Assembly (NCBI GenBank): GCA_013399115.1
Contig: VXAA01000173.1
Span: 446,474-510,473 of the forward strand
Direction of reading: 5' to 3'
DNA from: Anseranas semipalmata
Taxonomy: Eukaryota; Chordata; Aves; Anseriformes; Anseranatidae
DNA length: 64,000 nt
Shown here piece by piece: positions 12,647-24,599 of this stretch. Position numbers and translations under genes: made by a program. The notes beneath the pieces were generated by a model, which did not search any database, was not told the origin of the DNA, and was given only the letters and a program-made list of their open reading frames with translations. Within the stretch, counting starts at the first letter, position 1, and each line of letters opens with the position of its first letter.

Positions 12647-12783
12647 CGACGCTGCCGGGAGAGGCAATGAATCAGCGAGCGCGTCTCGTCCCATTGCTCC
12701 GTCACCGCGGGGTGCCAGCACCAGGGGTGTCAGGGGCAGGCTCTGCCGGTGCCCCCAGCCCCAGAGCGTGTCACCGAGGGGCC
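12647..12783. promoter_or_regulatory. Small CpG-dense patch
   Basis: I count 14 CpG dinucleotides between 12647 and 12783, far above the surrounding DNA. It is too short for a classical CpG island and has no TATA-like element or open frame pointing away from it. It could be an unmethylated regulatory element, a young GC-rich tract or a remnant of an older promoter. Confidence 0.25.
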
Positions 12784-14829
12784 GTACCAGGCTGTGGGTG
12801 ACAGTGTTGGGAGCAGCCAGCACGGGGTGCTGGGGCCATTGCTGGGAGGGGAACGGGCACCCGCCGTGATAGGGGGTGTTCTCATCAAGGTCTTCAGTAG
12901 CATCAGAGCCAGCTCACAGATCATTTCTGAAGATCCTGGAGGTCTTGACAGCCCCATCTCCAAAGCCCTCATTCCCAAACATCAACAATTCCTCATCACT
13001 TCATCTGAACACATTCCAGCCCCAGATATTATCACACTGCGTTTGTTACAGCCTCACTACCCACTCAGTAGAAGATGAGCATCTTTTTGTGTATCACAGC
13101 CAAATCACTCTTTCCTCCCCCTCTTTGTGGCACTAATACAGCCCCCATGTTGCTCCACTTCTCGTGGGTCCAATTTCTTTCCACCGGCAAAGCTCCTAGA
13201 AACCTTTGCATCCCCAGCAGCAGGAGATGTAGACTCTGCAGCCACCAGTGTACCCAGATTTATCTCTCTACACCAAAATATCGTGTCCTCTTTTAGAGCA
13301 ATCGAGCACAAAATTCAGGAGGATCACTGCAGCGAAGCACGCTGTCTGCTGGCCATTTTGTTGCAATCGTTTTTGTTTGGGAGCAAAGTCCAAAAGAGTT
13401 CCTTGGCCTTGGTTGTCACCTGTGTGTCTGCTCCTTGGAGGAGACCTCTGCTCAGAGGGAACTGGGAAAGCCCCTTTGCTCAAATACTGGCGAGAAGAGG
13501 AGCGTGGCTTCTCTCTGCCTGCAAGGGATGCCATGCCTCGGTTTGCAAATCACTCATTTCTCAGAGAGGAGCTCAAATATTTCCCCTCTCAAGTGAAGGA
13601 CAGCCATCGCCCACCTCGGTTGAGGAGATTTATCTCAACCCCAGACGCGCTCAGCCCACTTCACTCCCTGCAGTCGAGGAGATTTTGCTGTCTGGGAGAG
13701 AAGGAACAGCGCTGAAGGGGCTGCTTCTCGGTTACACTTGAGCTGCTGGCAGAGAAGGGCTGTGGGAGCTGTGCTCACACCCCTCGCCGTGCACGCTGGA
13801 GGGCTCGGGTGTTAACGAGAATCCAGCTAACGAGGTGCCCTGGGCTTTTTTCATAGCAGGCTCTGGGTTGTCGCATCCCCCTGCCACAAAGCTTCGGGTG
13901 CTTGCGCCTGGTGGGTGACACTGAAGGACCCAGGTGAGACCATTGCCATTTACCATCGCTGCGCACAAACCCACACCCCAAAAGCCTCCCCAGTGCCCTG
14001 CCACCCCCATTGCAAAGCCACACACCGCCTAGCAGGGACAGGCACCATCCCATGCCATCTCCAACACCCCATCACTGTGCCGGGGGCACCCGGCTTGCAT
14101 TAGCCCCTTGCACAGCAAGGCAATGAGAACACATGCCTGGAGGGCTTCTTGAGCACATTTCTGATGAAATTCAGGGAATTATTCTGACACAGGACTGGCT
14201 TTGACCAACCGAGGAGGAGGAGGAGGGAAAAGTCCCCCAGATCTTCCCTGCCTGCAGCATTTTATTGCTGTTATATCCTGTATTTGGGGGCGTGCATGCA
14301 GAAACACGGCTTTCCATGCACCTCACTGTATTCAGGGGGGCTGGAAATGGAGATTTATGGAGACCCACATGTTTATGTAGTCAGTCGCATCTTTCCACAG
14401 GCACATCCAAATGCAAAGGGATGCAAGCACGCACAGTTGAAGGAATGTGCACAGCTGTGGGTACAGACACTCATCTGGGGCATAAGCACATCTGAGGGAT
14501 GCGCGATTTATAGGAATGCATACATAGCAATGAGGATGTCCCCAAACCGAGATGGACCATATCTATATCTATATATTTATATCAGGGACAGATAGAAGCA
14601 AACACGCATTGGCTGTATGTTATATAATGCTGGCAAAACACCTTTCAAATTTATCTCAATAAACCAAGCCCCATGCACCTGTGCTTATATTTATAGCATC
14701 GTGGAGGCGCCTGCGTTCCCTACACAGCCCCATCCTTCCTAGGGCTCCTCCAAACTCTCCTGGGCATCTTGTGAACCCCAGAAGAGGCTGCCCTGGCTCT
14801 CCCTCTCACGAGGCTGTGTTCCCTGCCAT
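12784..14829. other. Unique non-coding DNA
   Basis: Contains the longest + strand open frame of the window, 204 codons at 13127-13741. A second frame (13248-13715) is open over most of the same bases, no domain is recognisable, and there is no neighbouring exon, so I treat it as chance. GAG trinucleotides at 14211-14227 and an ATATCT run at 14558-14582 are simple repeats. Confidence 0.55.
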
Positions 14830-15910
14830 CAGCTGATAAGTGTATTTAGTGATCAGAGCATTAGGAATTAGGAATAAAGTGCAAATATGGGCAAAATCAT
14901 GGCTTTAAGTCAATACACCCCAAAGGTTTTTTTGATCAGTCCATGCATCTACTGGAAATGATATTTGAGGAGGACCACAGTGGTGTGAATTCAGGATTAT
15001 GTTAATGAGATGAATAATTTCAGGTTAAAAAAGAATTAAAGAGCAGAAAACCTTTGAAAATCTCTGAGATGTTTCATCCCGATACCTCTGAAGTGGAAGG
15101 CTTTGTTTCAGAAGTGCCAAAACATTTTGCTGCGATATATTTGAAAGCTCCTAAAAAGCTATTTTTTTTTCCTTTTCCTTTTTTTTTAAAGGGCAAACCA
15201 GAAGTTTAATTAATTGACAAAACCAAACCAAAATACTTGGTTTCTCCAATCATGAAACAAAGTAGCTTGGCTGGCTCTTTCAGACACTTAGGTGAAGACA
15301 TGAGGGTTTTTGTCTCATTGCTTGCAGTGATGCTGATTTTCTCTCATCCAGAGCCTGCACCTCACTCCATCCTGCTGGGCTCCCCTCCTGCTGCTCCAGC
15401 CGCTGAGCATACCACGGCCTCAGCTGCAAATCCTTCAGCTGTTCCCCGTCTCAACATGAATTATATATATTTCTTGCTGGGTTGCAGGAAAAAAAAAAAA
15501 AAAAAGAAAGAACAATAAGTGGTGTGAGATTTATTTTCCAAAAAGATGCATTTTCTCTTTTGTCTCCATCTGAATAGCAATCGTTACGTTAACAAAGGCT
15601 ATTTAAATGCCCCATTGTACACAGCAACCACAATCTTGTTTTTCTGTTTAATTGTCCCACCTGTATTTAAAGCCGGTGACTGGGCTGGTGTTTGGGTAGG
15701 GCATTGCGGGATTGTCACGAGCAACAAATCTGCCACAGAGGCTTTCACCTCTTCGCTGGCTTATTTGAATCCAGCCTAAATGAAAACACAGCCCTTCACA
15801 AATGACTTCCAGCTAATTCCACTCCAGGAGAATAAATTGGAGACAGGGACAGGCTCCATCGCTGGGAGAGGTAATTATTCTGGCATGCCACCTTAATTAC
15901 GGCAGCGAAA
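14830..15910. promoter_or_regulatory. AT-rich interval, candidate regulatory DNA
   Basis: AT-rich DNA with many homeodomain-type cores, such as TTAATTAATTGAC near 15207 and GTAATTATTCTGG and CCTTAATTACGG near 15870-15900. An A-tract interrupts it at 15489-15506. The + strand frame 15237-15518 ends in that A-tract and is not convincing. I cannot tell conserved elements from plain AT-rich DNA without an alignment. Confidence 0.25.
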
Positions 15911-18900
15911 TGCAGAGCTGGAGTGGGAAAGGGCTCTTACGGCCACGTCCCCAACACGTGGGCTTTGCGGCGTTTGCTGGGAGGTGCACGCTGCTTTCAC
16001 CCACCCCGCTCATAGTCTGGCTTTGCAAGGATGGAGAGCGGGCTTGTTAGGTCCTCTTGTTGCTCTCTTGCTCTTTTGGAGGACTTTGTGTGTCTATAAA
16101 ATGGCCAAGGCACATGGGGGTCCTGGCGCATTCCCCGCTAGTATTTCCATGCAATTAATTGCATTGCATCTTGGGTTTTGCCCTAAGCTTTGCCCATTCC
16201 CAGAGCTGAAACACCCCAATAGAGCAGCTGAGCTCCCCCTGCTTGTGCCAGGTAACAATTTGCCTTGTTTTCCTAATGCGAAAAAAAAAAAAAAAGTAAA
16301 AATCCAAAATAAAAAGAGAGAGAGAGAGAGGAGAGGAAAAAACGTTTTCCTCTAAGCGAAATAAAACCAGTTTCTGTATCTTTATATATCATAAAGGTGC
16401 AGGGAAGGGCACGAACACCATTTTTATTTTTTAGATGTGCAATTCACATTTAACCTGCAGCCATCTGTTTCACCAGCAGCTTGGCAGTCAGAGGGGGCCC
16501 GAGATGTTCCTCTGCAGCCGTGGCTCCGTGTCGAGCTCGCTCCCTTTCCACGCTGCTCCGAGGCACGCAGCTCCAGCCCTGCAGCTACAGAGTGGGATTT
16601 CCCCCCCTCAGCTGCATCCAGCCGCCAAAGGCTCCCTGGGAGCAGCCAGAAATGAGCCTTTGGTCATTGATACCCTCACAGCCCCCAGGTTTGGGGGTGA
16701 TTTGGGGCTGTGGTTGTCTAAGGGTGCTTGAGTCTCTCTGGGAGCTCCCCTGGGGGCCAAGATGCTTGTGTCTCTCTCTGCTGGGGAGTCTCTAGTGTCT
16801 CGTAAGGGTTGGGCTTGTGATGCAGCCTTCCTCTGCATGCAGGCACTGTAGGATCTTCTCCAATCATTTCCTAACAAACCATGTTTTTGAGACTGATACA
16901 TGCCTTTTGAAATGAGGTTGGCATTTGCCACCAGGTCTAGAAGCCCTGAGCAGAGAAGTACGTCCCATGAGATGGCACATCTCATTTCCCACCCATCTGA
17001 GACATCCCATCCCCTCCCTCATCTCCATCACTTGCTAATGAGGTCAGTGCTGCTTCACACCAAGGTACGAAGCCACCACTGCGATTCCATCCCCTTGCAA
17101 TACAATTCTGCCTTCAAAGGGTCCAAAAATTGGAGAGGGGGAGACCTGGAGATGTCCCCAAAAGCAAGACCCTGTCCCATGCAGTGACCACACAGACCTG
17201 TGGGCAACCTCCTTGCCACCTTATTTCTTCATCGCATGCTGGAGGAACGTTTGGCATGGCACAACTCAGAGGAAGATACAGTCCCTGCTGTTAATTAGCA
17301 CGGCTTGTTATTAACTAATAACAAATGGATTAGTCAGCATCTGGGAAGCAGCCGAGCAAGCAGGGAAGGGAGGGCTGGGAAGTGACCCTGGAGGTGGCTC
17401 TGTTTGCAGGGCTTACCCTGATATTTTATTTATCCAAGGGCAGCCAGCACTGAGAGGACACAGAGCTGATGGAGGGAACTGGGGGGGTTCTTTTTTTTAA
17501 TATCCGTGTGAACTGGAGCATCATTTCTAGCTCCTGGATCCTCCTCACCACCGCTCTCCCTGCAAAAATCCCTGCCTGTTCCTGCTGCCACGAATATAAA
17601 CCTGGGCTCGGGATCATTTTGAGGCAGGGAAAGTCTTTAGCGACCCTTAATTAAAGGGCATTTGGGGAGCAAGGGCTGACGAGAGGTGACAGGAGGAGCG
17701 GGTGACTCTGCTGCCTGGATGTGACCTTATTACGCTGCTCGGGTGGCTGCAGGTTGTTAGCGCTGTGATTAACACCAGGGAGGTTTCCTCATCTGCTGGA
17801 GGTCCTGTAATTGGGGTGACGGGTAAAGAGGCAGAAAGCCAAGCATCGGATGACTTTTGTTTTGGGATGGCAGAGCCAAGGATGCTCCGTTCCCAGCCAA
17901 CAAGCATTTCCCCGTGAGTGTCCGGCTCAAAAGCCTGGTGCTGGCACTCTGGGAGCCCAGACCAGAAGGTTTTCAACATGAAGCATCATTTTGGGTTCTT
18001 TTTTGCTCTTTTTTCAGATTCAGAACTGCAACATTAGCCTTGAGAAATATTTCACAAGAACAGCTTGATGTTGACAATTTTCTTTGTGCATGCATATATT
18101 TCACACCACACATAGGCATTTCTGTCCACATTATATATATATATTTGTTTTTGAGATGTTGCGCTCCACCTCAGTCTTCAGTGTCAAAGGATTCTGGGGA
18201 GTTTCCTTTTCTCCCCCATTTTGTTTTGGTTCCTCATTCCTCAGCTTGCCCTCCTGTGGCAATCTTGGAAACACCCTGATGGAGGCATATATGTGCTACC
18301 CACATATGGCTCCTATAGCACTCGAGAAGTCCTCTTTCTCTCTGTAGTTGCAGCAATACATGCTGTTCTACATTATATATTGTGCATTATATTATCTTGC
18401 TCAATGGAATTGTGTTGGAGATACAATGGGAGGTGAGAGCAGCTGTGCTGGCGGTGGGATCCGCTCCTGCTCCTGGCCCATGGGGCACAGGAGGAGGTTG
18501 GATGCGCTGTTTGGGGCAGCTCGAGCCCTCGATAGGATTCAGAGCACCTGGGGAGTGGAAACCTCCAGCCGCATCATTCTCTGTCTGCGGGTTTAATTCA
18601 CAGTATGGATTAACAGGCAGCGAGTTTTCATTTTAATAAAGCAAAACCAGGGTTTGAATTATGGGTGCTCACCACAAAGCCATCCCTCACAGCGAGGTGA
18701 CTTCACACCTTGTCCCTCACCCCGGTGGTGCTGGGGCAGATCCTGCCCATTTCCCTTTCCCACAGCATCTGACCCCATTGAGCTCCCCCCCAGTTCTTCC
18801 CTCTCTGGTCCTTCATGGTCCTTGGGTCTTGTGAGGGCAGATGGAGGAACAAAACCCAATGTATCTCACCCTCTGTACCCCTTCCTGGGGGGCTCTGGAC

Positions 18901-18980
18901 CCCTCATGGTCTCTGCTAGTTGGTGCTGGAGTCTGGGTTCAGGGGTTTCGGGCAGCTCTCTGCTGCTGGGCCTGGCCATG
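15911..18980. other. Unique non-coding DNA
   Basis: No gene recognised. It holds an A-tract followed by an AG dinucleotide run (16280-16330), a 20-bp inverted repeat (17305-17324, listed separately) and a TA run at about 18131-18145. Four + strand frames at 16435-16795 overlap each other, which argues against any of them being real. Confidence 0.55.
17305..17324. promoter_or_regulatory. 20-bp inverted repeat of TTGTTATTA
   Basis: Perfect 9-bp arms, TTGTTATTA (17305-17313) and TAATAACAA (17316-17324), separated by AC. The half-site resembles AT-rich homeodomain or HNF1-like recognition sequence and also occurs in the 18-bp palindrome at 24665-24682. The symmetry is certain; protein binding is inferred. 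Confidence 0.45.
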
Positions 18981-19000
18981 CCACCACAACAGGGGCAAAG

Positions 19001-19294
19001 CGCAGAACCAGGAGGGAGATGCAAGCACCAGGAGCAACATGCAAGCACCAGGGGTGAGATGCAAGCATCAGAAGGGAGATGCAAGCATCAGAAAGGAGAT
19101 GCAAGCAGCAGAGGGGAGATGCAAACGTCAGGAGGAAAATGCAAACATCAGTGGTGTGATGAAAGCATCAGTGGTGTGATGCAAGCATCAGTGGTGTGAT
19201 GCAAGCACCAGGGGTAAGACGCAAGCACCAGGAGTAAGAAGCAAGCACCAGGAGGGATCTCCAAGTGTCAGCAGTGAGATGTGAGCACCAGGAA
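19001..19294 (+). repeat. 20-bp minisatellite, about 14.5 units
   Basis: Tandem array with unit close to GCAAGCACCAGGGGTGAGAT. Units follow each other every 20 bp from 19001 to about 19294 without a single insertion or deletion. The consecutive units from 19141 to 19200 are nearly identical to each other (GCATCAGTGGTGTGAT type), suggesting local recent expansion, while outer units are more diverged. Because 20 is not a multiple of 3, three units give a 60-bp peptide period, which explains the repetitive frames 18654-19199 and 18841-19179; I do not regard those as genes. Confidence 0.95.
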
Positions 19295-19299
19295 CCTTC

Positions 19300-20273
19300 C
19301 ACCCCCCTGGAGAAGCACACCTCCAGGCCTGCCTGCCCTTTTGAAAGTCATACAAAAAAAACTGTGCAGGTGCAAAGGCTTGAGGCCATCTCCAGAGGTG
19401 CGTATTGATGCTTTAACCACAGCCCCAGCCTCCTTCAGCTACCCTGACAGAGGCTGTGGGGACGCAGCCTCATCCCGTGGCTCGGATGCAGACGTCCAGC
19501 TCCCGGCTATCCAGAGAAGAGGCAGCGAGATAAAAACATCTCGTGCTTTTCCTTTTACACTTTGCTGAAATCTGTGCACGCTGAGTGCTTTGATATGGTA
19601 GGAGCGATATCAAACACATCCTGGATGTGCCGGAATATGTCCAGCAAAAAAGAAACAAATAAAAAAGGAGAAACGCCTGCTTGGAGCACCAAACCCTTAG
19701 TGGAAGGCTGTGGTGGGGAGAAGAGGTGGAAATACAGAGCCCTTCCCAAAGGGGAAACCTCAGCATTTTGAGGGCAGAGGAAGCTCAGAAAAATGCCAGA
19801 TCAATTGCACTGCATCTTTATTTTTTGTTTGTTTAATACTAATAACAGAAAGGAGGGGAATGGCAAAGGATAAAGCTGTCACACACCAAGCACAATCTGA
19901 CAATGCTAAAGAGATTATCGAAGCCTCAGGAATTCAGTTATGGCTGCAATTGGCCAAATAAATCATTGCAAACCATTTATTCGATGATTTTAGCCCTATG
20001 GTTTTGGTTTGTGAATTCCTTGATGGCAGCGGGATCTTTACAAACCTTTATGTAAAATTCTGCATTAAGTGTGGGATTCGTCTCGCGTAACGAGACATTT
20101 AAAAGTTCAGTGTCTAATCCGAATGAGACATTTAGTGTTTGGGTTTTTTTTTTTTTGCACAGGGGGACCTTTTCATAGTTCTTTAACAAAAGCTTGAACT
20201 GATATATTTTTATTGATTTTCTTGTTCCTGAAAAACAGATTTTCAATAAAAACCTCTTTTACTCGTAAGCCAT
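19300..20273 (+). other. Possible polyadenylated 3'-end sequence
   Basis: This stretch ends in the arrangement of an mRNA 3' end: AATAAA at 20245-20250, then 23 other bases, then a long A-tract from 20274. It also holds a small hairpin GTCTCG-CGTAA-CGAGAC (20080-20096) and a direct repeat GAGACATTTA (20092-20101 and 20125-20134). No open frame here is convincing. It could be the last exon of an unannotated non-coding RNA, a retrocopy with its A-tail, or chance next to an A-rich tract. The upstream limit is unknown. Confidence 0.25.
20245..20250 (+). terminator. Candidate polyadenylation signal AATAAA
   Basis: Canonical AATAAA, 24 bp upstream of the first base of the A-tract, which is the normal distance between signal and cleavage site. 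AATAAA is common in AT-rich DNA, so only the coincidence with the long A-tract makes it notable. Confidence 0.3.
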
Positions 20274-20319
20274 AAAAAAAAAAAAAANNNNNNNNNNNNN
20301 NNNNNNAAAAAAAAAAAAA
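20274..20319 (+). other. A-tract with 19-base assembly gap
   Basis: Adenines 20274-20287, then N at 20288-20306, then adenines 20307-20319. The gap almost certainly reflects collapse of a long homopolymer. True length and any hidden non-A sequence are unknown. Confidence 0.95.
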
Positions 20320-21642
20320 GAAGCAGCCAAAATGCTTCAGGTGAAAATGTTATGAAATATCAAGAAAAACAACTTTCCGTCATGTTTCTGATATTTTTTG
20401 AAATGTTTCTCTCGTGCTAAGAAGCAAAAAGGCAATTTTGGGATCAAACCCATCCTGTCTCTTATTCATCCAGTGTTTCCTTTGGATTTTGGTGTAAAGC
20501 TGTGTGCTATTCCTCCTGCACCACGGTTGGAGGAGGGAGGGAGCAAAACTGGGAGCATCCAGCATCCGGAGCTACAGCCCCTGAAGGAGCCAGGGCAGAG
20601 CAACTTTTTTGCAACTTTTTTGCATTTTTGTGCAGAAAGCTCAGAGCTTGTTGCCTCCTCTCAGATGGGATGAAGACACGCGGCTCCCAAAAGTTCCTTT
20701 GTCTTTTCTCCCCTGGTTCTGTCGGGTGTCTGCAAACCTTGCTGTGCTCCCATCCTTTTGCCTTTTCCTGATGGAAAATTGCTTTCTTTCTTTTCTAGAA
20801 GACTTCAGTTTCAATAAAACCATCTTTTGGGGTCATTTTGGTGGGGTAGCAAGCAGAGGGGAAGGTGGCCAGTGGCACTTTGGAGGAAAAGCCCAGGCAA
20901 AGCCCCCACACCAGCTGCGTCTCAGCCTCGCATGAAAAGGGACATAAGCCCTGCAGGTCTAATTAAAGAGTGTTATTATTTCTCTGCAGTGAGCAGGCTG
21001 GGAAGAAAGCTGTGCTATCTGTCCTTTTTCATGTTAAGGCATGATATTGGATGGTTTTATTTGGAATAGCTTAATTTTCTAGTTCCAGCAAGATATTCCC
21101 TCTGTGGTGGAGGATGCTGGGTTGAGATGCTCCTGGCTTTGGGGAGCAAAGTGAAAAACACTGAATATCTCTGTGGTTCTGAGCTGCTGTGGCCAAGCAT
21201 TGCCTCTCTTTTCAAAAACTCAACCAAAAATGATTTTTCTCAATTACAAATGTGCTTTCCAAATTAAAAGCATCTTTTGCAGTCAGTGGGTAGCCAGAGG
21301 CTTGGCGTGAGCTGGCCGAGGAGCATGGTAGGGATGCTGTTCCCTACTTCCTGCCTCCATATCAGTCTCAGTAAAAATATTCAGATATTTTCTTTAGGGC
21401 TGCCCTTGCAGCACCCTGGGAGATGTGCTGAAATGCTCATTAGCAGGAGGAAACAGAGAGCTGTACGAGCAGCACCAATTTCCCATGTATTGGTCCAGAT
21501 TAGGCGCACACATGTAGACAAAAAAAAAAAAAAAATAAATTAAAAGGGCAGAAAATGCAGCCAAGCACCTAAGAATCTGGGCAAAAACTCTTTTGGTACG
21601 CAGACCCTGCACTTTGGAGGTTTGGGGTCTTTTCCCCCCAAA
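20320..21642. other. Unique non-coding DNA
   Basis: No gene or interspersed repeat recognised. Overlapping + strand frames at 20398-20935 have no shared or known domain. An A-tract lies at about 21521-21536. Confidence 0.55.
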
Positions 21643-21866
21643 CGAGCCGACTTTTCCCGCAGCGTGGCATAACGGCGGCAGTGCCAGGAGTTATTAAAAC
21701 AAATGCCACCGCAGTGGCTCCTCTTCGCCGCGGCGTTGGCTTTGAATAATCTGGCTGCTCAGCCCGCCGGCGGCTTGAAAGGAAACCTTTGGCAGGCGGT
21801 CACCCTCCAGCGCACCCGGGATGGGGTCGCTGGGGCTGCACCGCACGCTCTGAATTGAAGCAGCCG
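21643..21866. promoter_or_regulatory. CpG-dense block
   Basis: I count 21 CpG dinucleotides between 21643 and 21866, the densest such patch in the window. It is followed at once by an AT-rich stretch (21867-22150). There is no obvious TATA box or exon leaving it. A CpG island promoter of an unannotated transcript or a conserved enhancer core are both possible; the density itself is directly visible. Confidence 0.35.
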
Positions 21867-22150
21867 ACTGTGAAATAGGAATTACTGACAGCTCTTAAGT
21901 ATATCAAGAGAACAGCCCTATTCCTTAATACAGAGCCACTAATAGACATCTAAAGACCTATAAACCAGACAATTCCTCTATATCATCCTAGTTAAATCAA
22001 TGTAGTTATATTACCCTCATCATTTTCCCTTTAACGTTTATTACATTTTGCCACTGTAATTTATTTTTTCATATCCATCAGCCGATTAAAGACTTTATTC
22101 TGAAGATACACACATCCTTGTGACCTACTTGAAGCTGACCTAAACTGTTA
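21867..22150. promoter_or_regulatory. AT-rich block, candidate conserved element
   Basis: A sharp change from the CpG-dense block to AT-rich DNA without simple-sequence structure, with cores such as GTAATTTATT and CCGATTAAAG. No open frame crosses it. Candidate enhancer by composition and position only. Confidence 0.25.
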
Positions 22151-24599
22151 AGTAAAAGCAATTTGGTGGAGGAGGTTAGGGTTCTTTTTTTGCCCTTCCT
22201 CTCTCCCTGTTATTTTTCCTTTCCCCAGTACCAGGAGCACTGGGACGTCCCATCCATGTCCTTGCAAAGTCTTTAGCAATTTTTATCTTATTTTTAAAGC
22301 AGCGACAGTGAAACACTGATGCAGTAAGGAGGACCACAGGTCTGAGAGATGTTTGAGCACGCGGCTTTGCCTTTTCCAGCACTGCAAGGAGAGCTGTGAG
22401 GTTGTATGAGCACCGAGCTGCTCAAAAAGTTGCCCCCCACTCGAGCCATTGCCATTCCACGATCCGAAATCATTTGCAATGGGAAAAAGGAGCAGTTCTT
22501 GAGTGCCATCTATTGATACCATCCCTACAAGGTGGAGGAAAGCAGCCGGAGGGGGCAGGATCTGGCCCACAGCCCACAAACCATGGGGTTCACTCCAGCG
22601 CCGCTCCCTCCACTCTGGCCGTGCCCAGATCCGCTGCATCCTCAGCCATCCCCCTTTCGGCCAGGCTTTTTCATTTTATTCATTCCTCTGCTTGAATTAT
22701 TTAAGCATCCCCACTTAGACATTTATGTGTCCGGAGCCACTCCTCTTCCTTTACATCCAAAGCGCATCATCTTTCACCCTTTCGGCCGATGTACACCAGC
22801 ACTCCCATTTTATTAGCTTTTTTTTCTTTTCCTTTATTTTCTCTTTTTTTGTTGTTGTTGACAGAGGGATTATGGCAGCAGGTACAAGATTCTCCCAGTT
22901 TGCATGTGGTGCCCATGGCTGGTAACAAGCAGCAGTGCAATGGGATGCAGAGAGCTTCAGGTCATCCCAGTACCCGGGTGTGCATTGCTTAGCATGAGGA
23001 AATGGGAGTGATAAAACTACAGAGCTGGGGATCCAAACTGCCTAAAAACAAGGAAAAAACTTGCCATGAGCCCCCAGGAAGCAAACCCTAAGGGGGGCAC
23101 TGAAGGGGAAACCCAAAGCTCTTAGACCTGTGGCTGCTGGATGTGGCTTTCCACTGGGAAACAGCGGGGTTTGGGATACAGCAAGACACTGTGCTAGGGA
23201 ATTTTTTATTTGATTTATTATTTATGATGTGCTCTTTGCTACTTTTTATTTATTACTGTAAATAACGGGCAAATCCATCAAACTCCTTCCCTTTGCTTTG
23301 CCCTCCGTGAAACTGAGCTGTGCAGATGCAGGGTAGAGAGCATTACAGAGCGAGGGAAGGCGGATAATTTCCAAATATCCACATTGGGAGGAAATAATAC
23401 AAAAGCACTGGCACACAATCAGCCAGAGATTGCAGCAAGGCAATTTGGCTCCCCCGACTCCTTCTTGCACAGCTCGGGGCACCGCAGCCTCCATGAAGCC
23501 ATCCTCGCTCACCCCAGCCACTGCCAGCATTGCAGCCTGGAAGAGCCTAATATTTTTCAGTCTTATTCTCCCCAATATTTTATTCTGCTGGGGGCACTTG
23601 GGTCGGGAGGCTCTCCCGACAAAACAATTCCCCCTCTCCATTAAGCACGCTGCAATTAAGAGCAATCCCCTGATGGACCCGTTTCTCTCCATCATCTCGC
23701 AGGCTAGGTCCTCAGCACCAAGCCGGCATTTAGCAGGGCAAGAACGGCTGCTCTGAGAGGTGCTTTGCTCCGGGAAATGTTTTTTTTTTCCTTAATTATT
23801 TCCATTTTCTTTAGCTCAGTGAAGCTCTTTGTGCCTCATCGACAGGCCATTGAGAGAAATGACTTTTGGTCTATTCAAGCTCTGCAAAAATGATGCCCTG
23901 GATGCCAGCAGATCCAGCCCTCAGCTTTATTTTTGAATATATCTGCATTCCCATGGCCATTTGAGAGTGCAGGAGGATGCAGGGACTTTTGTGGAGGTTA
24001 TACAGAGATACTGCTTTGTTCTGCACCAAAATTCTACTTTCTGACCCCCAAATTGGCCAAATAACAACTTTTTGGCGGTACTGAGGAGTAAGCAAAGTTT
24101 TGCCCACAGTCTGTAATTGGGAGTTAGTTACCTTGGGAACTAGATTTATCTCTTCCCTCGTACATACTTAATACAGCCCATCACAGGGAGAGCACTTTTA
24201 ATAACCAATTGATGGGGAATTGCAGGATAAATTATGCATCCCGTGCCTGGCTGCAGTGCAGCGCTGAGTTATGGACTTCTCCCTCCTGCTCTGGTGCACA
24301 AGAACCCAGCACTGAAACCCAGCCGTGCCCTCTGGAAGTGGTACATCCATTAGGGCTGGCATTTTTTGCTGGAAAAAAAAGGGCTTTTTTTGGTTTGCCC
24401 AGAGCAGATCCCCACATCCCATGACCACAGCCAGGCTGGTGTTGGCCTCAAAGTGGAGCAAGGGGTGAAAATAAAGATAAGAAAATGTGATGAAGATGAG
24501 AAGGGGAAGAAAGTGATATATTTAACATCTATAAAATATACATCGCACTCTCGCAATGAATAAAGGGAGGTTCTCCCCACGATGTTACAATCTCAGTGA
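22151..24599. other. Unique non-coding DNA
   Basis: No gene recognised. Three overlapping + strand frames at 22396-22816 and a 149-codon minus-strand frame at 23246-23695 lack domains. T-rich and GTT-rich stretches (22820-22860) are simple sequence. Confidence 0.55.

Noticed and set aside
13127..13741. 204-codon + strand open frame, the longest in the window
   Set aside because: A second frame is open over most of the same bases, composition is unremarkable, no domain or neighbouring exon is visible, and one such frame is expected by chance in 64 kb.
18654..19199. 181-codon repetitive protein with repeated KHQ/GEMQ-type motifs
   Set aside because: Explained by the 20-bp minisatellite read in three successive frames; the N-terminal part has no similarity I recognise.
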